Assembly (NCBI GenBank): GCA_963923455.1
Contig: CAWULT010000110.1
Location: 1 to 15,804, forward strand
Direction: 5' to 3'
Source of the DNA: CAWULT01 sp963923455
GTDB taxonomy: Bacteria > Acidobacteriota > Vicinamibacteria > Vicinamibacterales > UBA2999
DNA length: 15,804 bases
This document shows, one piece after another, positions 1 to 7,230 of the stretch; the stretch's first letter is position 1, and each line of letters starts with the position of its first letter. Position numbers and translations under genes: made by a program. Under the pieces are notes generated by a model. The model saw only the letters and a list, made by a program, of their open reading frames with translations, was not told the DNA's origin and ran no database searches.

Positions 1-1
1 G

Positions 2-418
2 CGCGGGTCGGGCGGGCCTGGGGGCCCGGGCCGGGGGGTGATGGGCGGCTTGCCAGGTCTCGGCGGCCCGGGAGTCGACCTGCCAGGCATGACCGCGGCC
101 CAGCGCGAACAGGCGCGCGCGATTCGGGAGCGGCACCGCGACGAGATCGCGCGGCTGATCGATCAGGTGCGGACGGCCCAGCAGGGACTGCGGGCGTCGA
201 TCGAGACGGGGCAGGTGGACGAGGGCAGGGCAACTGAACTCGGCAATGCGGCCGGTGCCCTCGCCCTCGCGCAGGCCCGGATGCAGGCGGAGGTCTTCGC
301 CCTGCTGACCCAGGACCAGCGCGCGGCGCTGTCCACCCGGCGCGACGAGATGCGCCGGTGGCTCGACTCGCGCCCTGGTGGCCCGGGCGGGCGTGGCGGG
401 CGACGCGGGCGTCCGTGA
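2..418 (+). CDS. Spy/CpxP-like LTXXQ-motif periplasmic protein (5' partial)
   Basis: The frame is open to the left edge of the window, so the start and any signal peptide lie outside; a GTG at 38 and an ATG at 41 are in frame but probably internal. The visible 138 residues begin and end with Gly/Pro/Arg-rich low-complexity stretches. Between them is a helical, charged segment with many Arg, Glu and Gln, containing MTAAQREQ and, later, LTQDQRAAL, which resembles the LTXXQ motif of Spy/CpxP-type periplasmic chaperones or metal-resistance proteins. The helix-helix layout and size fit that family. The role is inferred: binding of unfolded or metal-stressed envelope proteins. It ends in TGA at 416-418, followed 11 bases later by a perfect inverted repeat. 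A generic Gly-rich secreted protein is the alternative. Confidence 0.6.
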   Translation, partial: RGSGGPGGPGRGVMGGLPGLGGPGVDLPGMTAAQREQARAIRERHRDEIARLIDQVRTAQQGLRASIETGQVDEGRATELGNAAGALALAQARMQAEVFALLTQDQRAALSTRRDEMRRWLDSRPGGPGGRGGRRGRP

Positions 419-429
419 GTGCGTCTGGC

Positions 430-458
430 GTCCGGCTCCGGCACCACCCGAGCCGGAC
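430..458 (+). terminator. Perfect 9-bp hairpin after the Spy-like gene, possible terminator
   Basis: GTCCGGCTC at 430-438 pairs perfectly with GAGCCGGAC at 450-458 around an 11-base loop, 11 bases after the stop codon. There is no T tract, so it is either a GC-type hairpin that helps Rho-dependent ending or an mRNA-stabilising end. Confidence 0.4.
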
Positions 459-799
459 CCGCATCGGTCCGCTGCAGTCCCCGTAGGAACGTCTGGCCCG
501 TGACGTCGTAGCGGGGTTGCGCGTATCCGAGTAGTGGTCGAGGACGCCGTGGTGGACGTTGGCCCCGTGGGGGAGCCGGAGGTACCGCAGCCGGCGGCTC
601 CGAGCGGCGCGCCGGCCAGCGCGAGGCCCGGCGCACGCAGCGCCCGGCGGCGGTCGTGATCGACGCGATTTCGCGCGCCATGCCCCGCGTCTGCACGGTC
701 GCAGCAAGCGCCGGGCCACGCTCGCGCGTGTCGACTCCATGTTTGTGCGGACCTGCCGATTGACACAGCGTAGGTCCCCTGCGGGGGCCGCCCGATCGC
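459..799. other. Gene-free stretch before the pilB-like gene
   Basis: I see no convincing gene here on either strand. Open frames crossing it are Arg/Pro/Ala-rich, as expected of GC-rich non-coding DNA. A perfect TTGACA (760-765) lies 34 bases before the ATG at 800, but no acceptable -10 hexamer follows at 16-18 bases. A small GC hairpin (CCCC/GGGG around 777-787) sits just before the start of the ATPase gene and could overlap its weak ribosome binding site. Confidence 0.4.
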
Positions 800-2773
800 A
801 TGTCGACGTTCCCGCTGTCTTCGGTTCCCGAACCCGCCCCGAGCGCCGGCGGGCCGACGTCCGTCCAGGCCCCGCCGCCCGCGGTCATCGACCCGGAACG
901 TCCCGTCGGCGACGTGCTGGTCGCGGACGGCTTGCTCACGCCCGAGCAGCTGACCAAGGCCCTTCGCATCCAGGGCCGGCTCGAGGAATGGCGGCCGCTC
1001 GGCGCGCTGATCGCCGAACTCGGCTGGGTGCCGCGTCCGCGCATCGACGAGGCGCTCCGGAAGACCCGCCGAGCCCTGTCGATCGAGCAGATCCTCGTCA
1101 ACCGCGGCGTCCTGCGCGCCGAGCAGCTCGCGGCGGCAGTCGAGGCGCTCCAGGGCCGTCCACACGTCAGCCCGGCCCGGCACCTGGTGGATGCCGGCAC
1201 GCTGTCCGAGCGCGCCTACCTCGAGGCGTTCTGCGAGAAGCACGAGCTGCCGTTCGTCGACGTCGACGCCAACCTCGTCGACCGGGCGCTCCTCGCCAAG
1301 GCGAACCTGAAGTACCTGGCGCGGCACCGCGTGCTGCCGATGTCCGTGCAGAAGGGCCGCCTGAACGTCGCGGCCGACCAGATCCCGCCCGAGAAGATGC
1401 AAGCCGAGCTCGAGCGGCACTACGGCGTGCCGATCACGATCTGGATCGGCGAGTCGTCGAAGATCACCGGCGCGCTGGCAGTGCTCGAGGCCGAGGCCGG
1501 GACGAAGGGCACGGGCGTGAACCGCGCGCTCCAGTACCGCGTCGTGGCCGCGGTCAACGACGACAACCGCACCGCGGCCGAGATCGTCGATGCCGTGCTG
1601 ATGCGCGCCATTCAGCAGAACGCCAGCGATATCCACTTCGACCCGGACCGGAATCGCCTGCGCGTGCGCTACCGCATCGACGGCGAGCTGGTCCGCGTCG
1701 GCGACTACCCCAGCGTGACCACCCCTGCCGTAATCTCGCGCCTGAAGGTGCTGGCCGAGGCCGACATCGCCGAGAAGCGGGCCCACCAGCAGGGCCGCAT
1801 CATGCTGAAGGTCGACGGCGAGGAGATCGACGTCCGCGCCTCGTTCTACGTGACCATCAACGGCGAGAACGCGGTGCTGCGCCTGCTGCGCAAGACGTCC
1901 GTGCTGGTGGGGCTCGACGACCTGGGGTTCTCGCCGTCCGCGTTGCGATCGTTCGTGCAGGACGTGCTCGAGCCGAGCACGGGCATGCTGCTCGTCACCG
2001 GGCCCACTGGCAGCGGCAAGACCACCACCCTCTACGCGGCGGTTCAGCGGCTGGTCGACGACACCAGGAAGGTGATCACCTGCGAGGACCCGGTCGAGTA
2101 CCTGCTCGAGGGCGTGACGCAGTGCTCGATTTCGGACCGCCCGGGCATGACCTTCGCCGACTCGCTCCGATCGATCCTGCGGCAGGACCCGGACGTGATC
2201 CTCGTCGGGGAGGTCCGGGACCACGAGTCGGCCAACATGGCGATCCACTGTGCGCTGACCGGGCACAAGGTGCTGACCACCCTGCACACGGAGGATTCGG
2301 TGAGCGCCGTCGTCCGCCTGGTCCAGATGGACATCGAACCGTTCCTGATCGCATCCACGACGGCGGCCGTGGTCGCCCAGCGCCTGCTGCGGCGTCCCTG
2401 CCCGCACTGCCGGGCCGACCACACGCCGACCGCGTCCGAGCTGCGGTCGCTGGCGCTGCAGAACGAGGACCTGTCGCCGTTCACCTTCACGCGGAGCAAG
2501 GGCTGCCCGAACTGCCAGTACACCGGCTTCCGCGGCCGTGTCGGCGTCTATGAGCTCCTCGTGATGACCGACGCCCTCCGCGACGCCGTGCTGCAGAAGC
2601 GGCCCGTCCACGAGATTCGGCGGATCGCCCAGGAGTCGCCGGGGTTCTACTCGCTGCAGGAGGACGGCATCGCGAAGGCGCTTCGCGGGATGACGACCCT
2701 GTCCGAAGTCATCGCGAACTGCCCGCGCCTGCTGTCGAATCGCCGGCTGCGGCAATTGCAGGAGATCTACTGA
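800..2773 (+). CDS. PilB/GspE-family secretion/pilus assembly ATPase with MshEN-like N-terminus
   Basis: This is a 657-residue cytoplasmic hexameric ATPase of the type II secretion/type IV pilus family, which powers pilin or pseudopilin polymerisation at the inner membrane. The C-terminal motor is complete: Walker A GPTGSGKTT (401-409), Asp box CEDPVE (428-433), Walker B ILVGEVRD (467-474), His box GHKVLTTLHT (488-497), and the tetracysteine zinc site C534-x2-C537 / C569-x2-C572. The N2D-type segment containing NASDIHFDPDR lies near 274-284. Residues 35-160 hold four tandem short repeats of the form hxxxGhhxxxxhxxxh (near 40-55, 70-86, 99-115, 128-143); the first, GDVLVADGLLTPEQL, is close to the MshEN c-di-GMP-binding pattern, though the Arg of its RLG start is not preserved. 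ATG 800 has a poor ribosome site. The stop overlaps the next start. PilB and GspE cannot be told apart here, since no pilin or secretin gene is present. Confidence 0.93.
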   Translation: MSTFPLSSVPEPAPSAGGPTSVQAPPPAVIDPERPVGDVLVADGLLTPEQLTKALRIQGRLEEWRPLGALIAELGWVPRPRIDEALRKTRRALSIEQILVNRGVLRAEQLAAAVEALQGRPHVSPARHLVDAGTLSERAYLEAFCEKHELPFVDVDANLVDRALLAKANLKYLARHRVLPMSVQKGRLNVAADQIPPEKMQAELERHYGVPITIWIGESSKITGALAVLEAEAGTKGTGVNRALQYRVVAAVNDDNRTAAEIVDAVLMRAIQQNASDIHFDPDRNRLRVRYRIDGELVRVGDYPSVTTPAVISRLKVLAEADIAEKRAHQQGRIMLKVDGEEIDVRASFYVTINGENAVLRLLRKTSVLVGLDDLGFSPSALRSFVQDVLEPSTGMLLVTGPTGSGKTTTLYAAVQRLVDDTRKVITCEDPVEYLLEGVTQCSISDRPGMTFADSLRSILRQDPDVILVGEVRDHESANMAIHCALTGHKVLTTLHTEDSVSAVVRLVQMDIEPFLIASTTAAVVAQRLLRRPCPHCRADHTPTASELRSLALQNEDLSPFTFTRSKGCPNCQYTGFRGRVGVYELLVMTDALRDAVLQKRPVHEIRRIAQESPGFYSLQEDGIAKALRGMTTLSEVIANCPRLLSNRRLRQLQEIY

Positions 2774-3747
2774 TGAGCAGCATCGGAGACGCCTATCGCC
2801 TTCCATCGCCGGCGCGGCCGACCCCGGCCCGCAGCCCCGCGCCCGTCGCACACGGGCCTGGCGCCGGCGTGCGAGCGGGCACGGCACCGTCCGAGGTCGA
2901 GAGCGCGGCGCCCGACCCGCTGGCGGTCCGGCTCGAGCGGGAGATCCGCCTGGGCCGAATCGAGCTGCCGGTGCTGCCGCGCATTGCCACCGAGGTCCAG
3001 CAGCTGATCGAGCGCGACGCGGACGCGACTGCCCTGGTGCGCGCCATCGAGAAGGAGCCGACGGTCGCGGCGGCGCTGCTCAGGTACGCGAACGCGGCCA
3101 TCTACGCCGGGCTGCGCGAAGTGACCGACCTGCAGCAGGCCGTGATGCGGCTGGGGCTCAGCTCGGTCCGCGACACGGTGGTGGCCTTGTCGGCCGGCGC
3201 CGCCTTCAGGGAACCGCCGCCCGGGTACGAGCAGGTGTACCAGGCGATCTGGCTGCACTCGCTGACGACGGCGACCGCCGCGCGGCGCCTCGCCGCCTAC
3301 GTGTCGGTGCCCAGGGAAACGGCCTTCCTGGCCGGGCTGCTGCACGACATCGGGCGCATCGTCGTGCTGCGCGGCATCGCGACGCTGCGCGAGCGGGACC
3401 CGCAGGGCTTCGACGTGCCGGAGCACACCGTGGCCGAGTTCACCGACGCGCTCCACTGCCGCATCGGCGAGGCACTCTGCGAGGCGTGGAACATCCCGGG
3501 CGAGCTGCGCGACGCAATCGGCCGGCATCACGAGGTCGCCCTGTCCGAGTCGAAGGACGCGCTGGCCGCGGTCGTGCAAGTGGCCGACCTGATGGCCGCG
3601 AAGGTGGGCGCGAGCCTCCATCCGGACCCGGACGTCCGGCTGCTCGACCGGCCGTCGTTCAACGGCCTCGGCCTCGACGACGTCAAGGTGGCGAGCCTGC
3701 TGGTCGACCTCGAGGACGAGCGCGACACCTTGAACGCGCTGTTCTGA
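2773..3747 (+). CDS. HDOD domain signalling protein
   Basis: This 324-residue protein has a disordered Pro/Ala-rich N-terminus (1-45) and an HDOD domain (about 62-285). Recognisable pieces are LPVLPRIATEV (65-75), the helix with LRYANAAIYAG (103-113), the AVMRLGLSSVRD segment (123-134), the histidine in LHSL (H162), the HDIGR motif (H191, D192), H228 in ALHCRIGEAL, and the HH pair at 252-253. HDOD domains often lose HD metal ligands; here most are kept, so weak phosphohydrolase activity cannot be excluded, but the family usually acts as a non-catalytic signalling scaffold. ATG shares its first base with the TGA of the upstream ATPase (TGATG), so translation is probably coupled and both products belong to the same motility or secretion circuit. 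Confidence 0.92.
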   Translation: MSSIGDAYRLPSPARPTPARSPAPVAHGPGAGVRAGTAPSEVESAAPDPLAVRLEREIRLGRIELPVLPRIATEVQQLIERDADATALVRAIEKEPTVAAALLRYANAAIYAGLREVTDLQQAVMRLGLSSVRDTVVALSAGAAFREPPPGYEQVYQAIWLHSLTTATAARRLAAYVSVPRETAFLAGLLHDIGRIVVLRGIATLRERDPQGFDVPEHTVAEFTDALHCRIGEALCEAWNIPGELRDAIGRHHEVALSESKDALAAVVQVADLMAAKVGASLHPDPDVRLLDRPSFNGLGLDDVKVASLLVDLEDERDTLNALF

Positions 3748-3782
3748 GGGCCGGAGCCCTCCGCGCCTCGCGCCTCGGCGCG
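3746..3782 (+). terminator. Tandem GC hairpins at the end of the HDOD gene
   Basis: GAGGGC (3746-3751) pairs with GCCCTC (3756-3761) around a CGGA tetraloop and includes part of the stop codon. A second stem, CGCGCC (3762-3767) with GGCGCG (3777-3782), follows at once. No T run is present, so this is a plausible but not classical transcription end for the ATPase-HDOD unit. Confidence 0.45.
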
Positions 3783-3805
3783 CGTCACCGCGCCGCCGGC
3801 CGCGC

Positions 3806-3830
3806 TACAGTAGAGGCGTTGCCCGGGAGG
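3806..3830 (+). promoter_or_regulatory. -10-like TACAGT and Shine-Dalgarno of the DUF302 gene
   Basis: TACAGT (3806-3811) resembles a -10 hexamer; the same hexamer precedes the pseudouridine synthase gene. GGGAGG (3825-3830) lies 7 bases before ATG 3838 and is a strong ribosome binding site. No convincing -35 is seen. The predicted leader is about 20 bases, unlike the apparently leaderless genes elsewhere in the window. Confidence 0.45.
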
Positions 3831-3837
3831 CACGGCC

Positions 3838-4242
3838 ATGGAACAGTCGAAGTACGGGTTGAGGGTCGACCTGAACGTGCCCTACGAGGAGGCGGTCGAG
3901 CGCGCCACGGCGGCCCTCAAGGACCAGGGATTCGGCGTGCTGACGGCGATCGACGTCCGCCAGACCCTGAAGCAGAAGATCGGGCGCGACTTCCGCAAGT
4001 ACACGATCCTCGGGGCCTGCAATCCGCACCTGGCGGACAAGGCCCTGCACGCCGAACTCGAGATCGGGCTGCTGCTGCCGTGCAACGTCGTCGTGTACGA
4101 GCGGGAGCCCGGCACGTCGACCGTCGCGGCGATGGCGCCGCTGCCCGCCATGGGCATCGTCGGCAACCCCGCCCTGATCGAGGTGGCGGCCGAGGCGGAC
4201 CGCCGGCTGCGGACCGCGCTCGCCAGCCTCGAGCCGCAGTAG
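3838..4242 (+). CDS. DUF302 domain protein
   Basis: This is a 134-residue soluble protein without signal peptide or membrane segment. It fits DUF302: an amphipathic start (YGLRVDLNVPYEEAVERAT), then ALKDQGFGVLTAIDV (26-40), the basic LKQKIGRDFRKYTILGACNP segment (44-63) and LEIGLLLPCNVVVYE (74-88). Two cysteines, C61 and C82, sit in the most conserved parts of the family. Its biochemical role is unknown; members are often found near redox, metal or sulfur genes. It has its own promoter-like hexamer and strong ribosome site, so it is probably monocistronic, and it converges on the ABC exporter gene 36 bases further on. Confidence 0.88.
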   Translation: MEQSKYGLRVDLNVPYEEAVERATAALKDQGFGVLTAIDVRQTLKQKIGRDFRKYTILGACNPHLADKALHAELEIGLLLPCNVVVYEREPGTSTVAAMAPLPAMGIVGNPALIEVAAEADRRLRTALASLEPQ

Positions 4243-4278
4243 TCCAGGCGGGGCTGGTCCGGGGCGTCCGGCCGCCCG

Positions 4279-6066
4279 TCAGGCGCCCGCCAGCACCGGT
4301 CTCGTCGCGCCGGCGGGCGGCGTCGATCGGCGCTCGCCGATCTGCTGGCGCCACATCGCGTAGTACAGCCCCTTCTGGTCGAGCAGGGCCGCGTGGGGGC
4401 CAGCCTCCACGATCCGGCCCCGCTCCAGCACGAGGATCCGGTCCGCGTGCATGACGGTCGACAGCCGGTGGGCGATCAGGATGGTGATGACGTCACGGTT
4501 GGCCGCCACGCCGCGGATCGTCTCGCCGATCTCCTCCTCGGTCAGCGAGTCGAGCGCCGACGTCGCCTCGTCGAAGACCAGCAGATGCGGATCGCGCAGC
4601 AGCGCCCGGGCGATCGAGAGGCGCTGCTTCTCGCCGCCCGACACCTTGACGCCACCTTCGCCGATGACCGTGTCGAGGCCTCTGTCCGCGCGGGCGAGCA
4701 GGCTGTCGCAGGCCGCCTGGTGCAGCACGCGCATGCAGGCCTCGTCGGACGCGTCGGGGTTCACGAATAGCAGGTTCTCGCGGATCGAGCCCGAGAAGAG
4801 CTGCGTGTCCTGCGTCACGAAGCCGATGCGGCGGCGCAACTGGTTGAGGTCCACGCGCGCGGCCGGCGTACCGTTGTAGAGGATCTCGCCCTCCTTCGCC
4901 GGGTAGAGGCCGACCAGCAGCTTCACCAGCGTCGTCTTGCCCGAGCCCGACGGGCCGACGAACGCGATGGTGTCGCCGCGTCGTGCCTCGAACGAGACGT
5001 CGGTCAGCGCCGGCGAGGTCGCCGACTGGTGGGTGAAGCTGACGTGCGAGAACCGCAGCTCGTGCAGGTCGGGCAGGGGTACGGGGCTGGCGGGTCTCGG
5101 TTCGGCCGGCATCGCAAGGATGTCCTGGAAGTTCTTCAGCGACACCTCGGTTTCGCGGTAGACGTTGATGATGTTGCCGAGTTCCTGCAGCGGCCCGAAG
5201 ATGAAGAACGAGTAGATGAACAGCGAGAAGAACTGGCCCACCGTGATCGCGCGCGTGTAGATGAGGTAGAGCATCAGGAACAGGATGCTCGTACGGAGGA
5301 AGTTGACGGTGGTGCCCTGCACGAAGCTGAGGCTGCGGATGTAACGCACCTTCTTCAGCTCCAACTGCAGGATCTTGTCGGTGGTGGCGTTGAGGCGCGC
5401 GATCTCCTGGTCCGCCAGGCCCAGGCTCTTGACGAGCTCGATGTTGCGGAGCGACTCGGTCGTCGAGCCCGCCAGCGCCGTCGTCTCGGCCACGATGACC
5501 CGCTGGATGGTCTTGATCTTGCGGCTCAGGACCGAGCTCAGTACGCCGAGCAGCGGCACCGTCATGAAGTAGACCGGCGCGATCACCCAGTGGACGCTGA
5601 AGGCGTAGATCACGACGAAGACCACGCCGACGAGCGATGTGAACAGGACGTTGATCGAGACCGAGATCAGCCGCTCGACGTCCGTCCGCACCTTCTGCAG
5701 CCGTCCCAGCGTCTCGCCGCTCCGCTGGTCCTCGAACACCGCGTAGGGCAGTTCGAGCGAGTGCCGGATCCCGTCCGAGTAGAGGCGCGCGCCCAGCCGC
5801 TGGGTGACCACGTTGATGCAGTAGTCCTGGAAATTCTTGGCGACCCGCGACACGAACGCGACGCCGACGGCCGCGGCCAGCAGCACGCTGACGCCCCGGA
5901 AGAACTCGGCGGTGGTGTACTCCTGGAATCGCGTCGCGTACTCGTCGATCACGTATCTGAAGATCAGCGGGTCCAGCAGCGAGAAGACCTGGTTGACGGC
6001 CGCGAGCACGAGCGCCAGCGCCACCAGGCGCCAGTGCTCCCTGAGGTAGGCGACGAGCAGGGTCAT
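4279..6066 (-). CDS. ABC exporter half-transporter (MsbA/BmrA-like, TMD-NBD)
   Basis: This 595-residue protein fuses a six-helix exporter domain to one ATPase domain and should work as a homodimer in the inner membrane, exporting a lipid, drug or peptide. Hydrophobic segments lie near 12-32, 57-76, 140-156, 157-177, 258-273 and 279-300. The ATPase is fully consensus: Walker A GPSGSGKTT (371-379), Q-loop Q419, signature VSGGEKQR (475-482), Walker B LLVFDE (495-500, catalytic E500), D-loop SALD (503-506) and H-loop H533. The substrate cannot be read from sequence. There is no clear Shine-Dalgarno before ATG 6066; a TACACT hexamer (6081-6076 on this strand) lies 9 bases upstream, so a very short leader is possible. 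A second, longer transcript could start at the promoter 6311-6339 and pass through the structured leader 6109-6304, which would put the exporter under attenuation control. Confidence 0.93.
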   Translation of the reverse strand: MTLLVAYLREHWRLVALALVLAAVNQVFSLLDPLIFRYVIDEYATRFQEYTTAEFFRGVSVLLAAAVGVAFVSRVAKNFQDYCINVVTQRLGARLYSDGIRHSLELPYAVFEDQRSGETLGRLQKVRTDVERLISVSINVLFTSLVGVVFVVIYAFSVHWVIAPVYFMTVPLLGVLSSVLSRKIKTIQRVIVAETTALAGSTTESLRNIELVKSLGLADQEIARLNATTDKILQLELKKVRYIRSLSFVQGTTVNFLRTSILFLMLYLIYTRAITVGQFFSLFIYSFFIFGPLQELGNIINVYRETEVSLKNFQDILAMPAEPRPASPVPLPDLHELRFSHVSFTHQSATSPALTDVSFEARRGDTIAFVGPSGSGKTTLVKLLVGLYPAKEGEILYNGTPAARVDLNQLRRRIGFVTQDTQLFSGSIRENLLFVNPDASDEACMRVLHQAACDSLLARADRGLDTVIGEGGVKVSGGEKQRLSIARALLRDPHLLVFDEATSALDSLTEEEIGETIRGVAANRDVITILIAHRLSTVMHADRILVLERGRIVEAGPHAALLDQKGLYYAMWRQQIGERRSTPPAGATRPVLAGA

Positions 6067-6075
6067 GGTGCGTCG

Positions 6076-6081
6076 AGTGTA
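6076..6081 (-). promoter_or_regulatory. -10-like TACACT close to the exporter start
   Basis: On the minus strand TACACT ends 9 bases before ATG 6066. Transcription starting about 7 bases downstream would leave a leader of only a few bases. No -35 hexamer is evident at the usual distance, so this is a weak call supported mainly by the similar arrangement at other genes in the window. Confidence 0.3.
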
Positions 6082-6108
6082 TCCCGGCCCCTGCGTGCCG
6101 CCGGGCGC

Positions 6109-6148
6109 GGAAACGCCCGCCGCGAGAGAGTTCTCGGCCGGCGGGCGT
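6109..6148 (-). terminator. Intrinsic terminator-like hairpin upstream of the ABC exporter
   Basis: Read on the minus strand, ACGCCCGCC (6148-6140) pairs perfectly with GGCGGGCGT (6121-6113), with an additional inner stem CGAGA/TCTCG in the loop, and is followed by TTTCC. It lies between the importer-like gene set and the exporter start. It can end transcripts from either the importer set or the promoter at 6311-6339; the U run is short, so ending may be partial. Confidence 0.6.
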
Positions 6149-6224
6149 CTCGCGTGGTGGGTACCACGCGTCCTGGCAGGAGCCAGGACTTCAACCGTGG
6201 ATCGTTACTCGACGCCGCGGCGCA

Positions 6225-6278
6225 TCAGCGGACGCAGACCGTCCCCGATGCGCGGTGGTGGTCCGGTGGCGTGTCCAT
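6225..6278 (-). CDS. 17-residue micro-ORF, possible leader peptide
   Basis: ATG at 6278-6276 is preceded by GGAGGAGG (6291-6284) with 5 bases between, the strongest ribosome site in the window, and the frame ends at TGA 6227-6225 after 17 codons (MDTPPDHHRASGTVCVR). It lies about 25 bases after the predicted transcription start. Its codons 9-17 and stop are inside stem H0, so a ribosome on it would open that stem. It contains a PP pair followed by DHH, a context that can slow translation. It has no similarity I recognise; it may act only through being translated. Confidence 0.4.
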   Translation of the reverse strand: MDTPPDHHRASGTVCVR

Positions 6279-6310
6279 CTGCACCTCCTCCGCCGGAATC
6301 GGCGATCACA

Positions 6311-6339
6311 CTCATACGCCTCTCCAGGGCCGGTGTCAA
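6311..6339 (-). promoter_or_regulatory. Sigma70-type promoter, TTGACA-N17-TATGAG
   Basis: On the minus strand TTGACA (6339-6334, perfect -35) is separated by exactly 17 bases from TATGAG (6316-6311, four of six matches to TATAAT). It lies just after the stop codon of the first importer-type ATPase gene and directs transcription toward the micro-ORF, the stem-loops and the ABC exporter. Confidence 0.6.
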
Positions 6340-6356
6340 ACCAGCTGGACCGTGGC

Positions 6357-7193
6357 TCAGGCCCGGCGCTTCTCGCCCCGGCGCCGCAGCACGTCGTCGA
6401 GCGCGCTCGGCCGCGACTGGTGCGCGTGGTGCTCGAGGAAGTCGATCACGTGCCTGCGGCTCGCGTGATAGTCGGGGTGCGACAGCACGGCGGCCCTGGC
6501 GCGCGGCCGCCCGAACGGCACCGTGAAGACGTCGCCGACGGTGGCTTCCGGGCCGTCGGTCATCAGCACCAGGCGGTCGGCCAGGTAGAGCGCCTCGTCG
6601 ACGTCGTGGGTGACCATCACCACCGTCACGCCCGACCGCTCACGGATCCGCAGCAGGACGTCCTGCAGCTCGAACCTGGTGAGCGAGTCGAGCTCGGCGA
6701 ACGCGTCGTCGAGCAACAGGAACCGGGGACCGAGCGCCAGCGCGCGGGCCAGCGACACGCGCTGGGCTGCTCCGGGCGGCAGCGCGGCGGGCAGGCGGGA
6801 CGCGAGGTCGTCGACGCCGGCCAGCGCCAGGCAGCCCATCGCGGTGGGGACGGGAGTCCCTGGCGCACGCCAGCGCGGCGCGCCGCCGGCGGCCAGTTCC
6901 ACGTTCTGGCGGACCGTGAGCCAGGGCAGCAGGCCGGGCGACCGGGGCACGAGGGCCCGCTCGGGGCCCGCGTCCACGACTTCGTAGCCGTCGATCACGA
7001 CGCCGCCGAGCGTGGCTTCCACCAGACCGGCCACCATCGCGAGCACCGTCGACGAACCATGGCCTTCGTGGCCCAGCAGGGCCACGCACTCGCCGTCGTG
7101 AATCGGCACGTTGACGTCCTTGACGGCGATGAACGGGCCGGTGGGCGTCTGGAAGACCTTGGTGAGGCCCGTCAGCTCGAGTGGCGCGTACAC
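6357..7193 (-). CDS. NrtC/NrtD-like ABC importer ATPase subunit with degenerate ATP site
   Basis: The 278-residue chain aligns along its length with nitrate/bicarbonate/taurine-type ATPases: VFQTPTGPFIAVKDVN near 13-28, LLPWLTVRQNVEL (88-100), and a C-terminal HPDYHASRRHVIDFL (239-253) typical of the NrtC/NrtD tail. The catalytic residues are changed: Walker A reads GHEGHGSST (41-49) with Ser47 for the Lys; the Q-loop Gln is Arg84; the signature LSGG is LPPG (138-141); the Walker B catalytic Glu is Asp163 (LLLDDA). His196 of the H-loop (VTHDVDEAL) is kept. The frame is intact. GTG 7193 is taken as start, with GGAAGGG upstream. It is the last gene of the set. It may be a structural or regulatory subunit, or a gene in early decay. 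Confidence 0.85.
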   Translation of the reverse strand: MYAPLELTGLTKVFQTPTGPFIAVKDVNVPIHDGECVALLGHEGHGSSTVLAMVAGLVEATLGGVVIDGYEVVDAGPERALVPRSPGLLPWLTVRQNVELAAGGAPRWRAPGTPVPTAMGCLALAGVDDLASRLPAALPPGAAQRVSLARALALGPRFLLLDDAFAELDSLTRFELQDVLLRIRERSGVTVVMVTHDVDEALYLADRLVLMTDGPEATVGDVFTVPFGRPRARAAVLSHPDYHASRRHVIDFLEHHAHQSRPSALDDVLRRRGEKRRA

Positions 7194-7230
7194 GACAGAG
7201 ATCCCTTCCGCGGCCGGCCTGGGGTTCCGC

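Larger units (their letters stand above)
6109..6304 (-). ncRNA. Candidate structured leader RNA or small RNA with four consecutive stem-loops
   Basis: Four stems follow one another on the minus strand. H0: GCGCATC (6253-6247) with GATGCGC (6226-6220), inner stem GGACG/CGTCC (6244-6240, 6234-6230). H1: GTCCTGGC (6189-6182) with GCCAGGAC (6177-6170), loop TCCT. H2: CGCGTGGT (6170-6163) with ACCACGCG (6158-6151), loop ACCC; it shares base 6170 with H1. H3: the terminator-like stem 6148-6113. A promoter lies immediately upstream and a 17-codon ORF is inside, its 3' half and stop codon within H0. This layout suits a ribosome-sensing attenuator of the downstream exporter gene, or an independent small RNA of about 195 nt. 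I know no named RNA family that it matches. Confidence 0.45.

Noticed and set aside
760..788. TTGACA as the -35 of a promoter for the PilB-like gene
   Set aside because: No acceptable -10 at 16-18 bases; the region there is a G run.
163..1200. 345-codon minus-strand frame across the gap and the start of the PilB-like gene
   Set aside because: Low-complexity Arg/Pro/Ser composition and overlap with two better-supported plus-strand genes.
559..2553. 664-codon open frame on the plus strand overlapping the PilB-like gene
   Set aside because: Arg/Ala/Pro-rich translation without motifs; it is the shifted frame of a GC-rich gene whose own frame has complete ATPase motifs.
6151..6189. The two tetraloop hairpins as REP-like dispersed repeats
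   Set aside because: The two stems differ in sequence and no further copies were seen in the window; the promoter and micro-ORF context favours a leader RNA, though REP origin cannot be fully excluded.
6211..6315. Alternative reading of the exporter leader as a 34-35-codon gene from ATG 6315
   Set aside because: That ATG lies within the -10 hexamer of the leader promoter and lacks a ribosome site; the ATG at 6278 has a near-ideal one.
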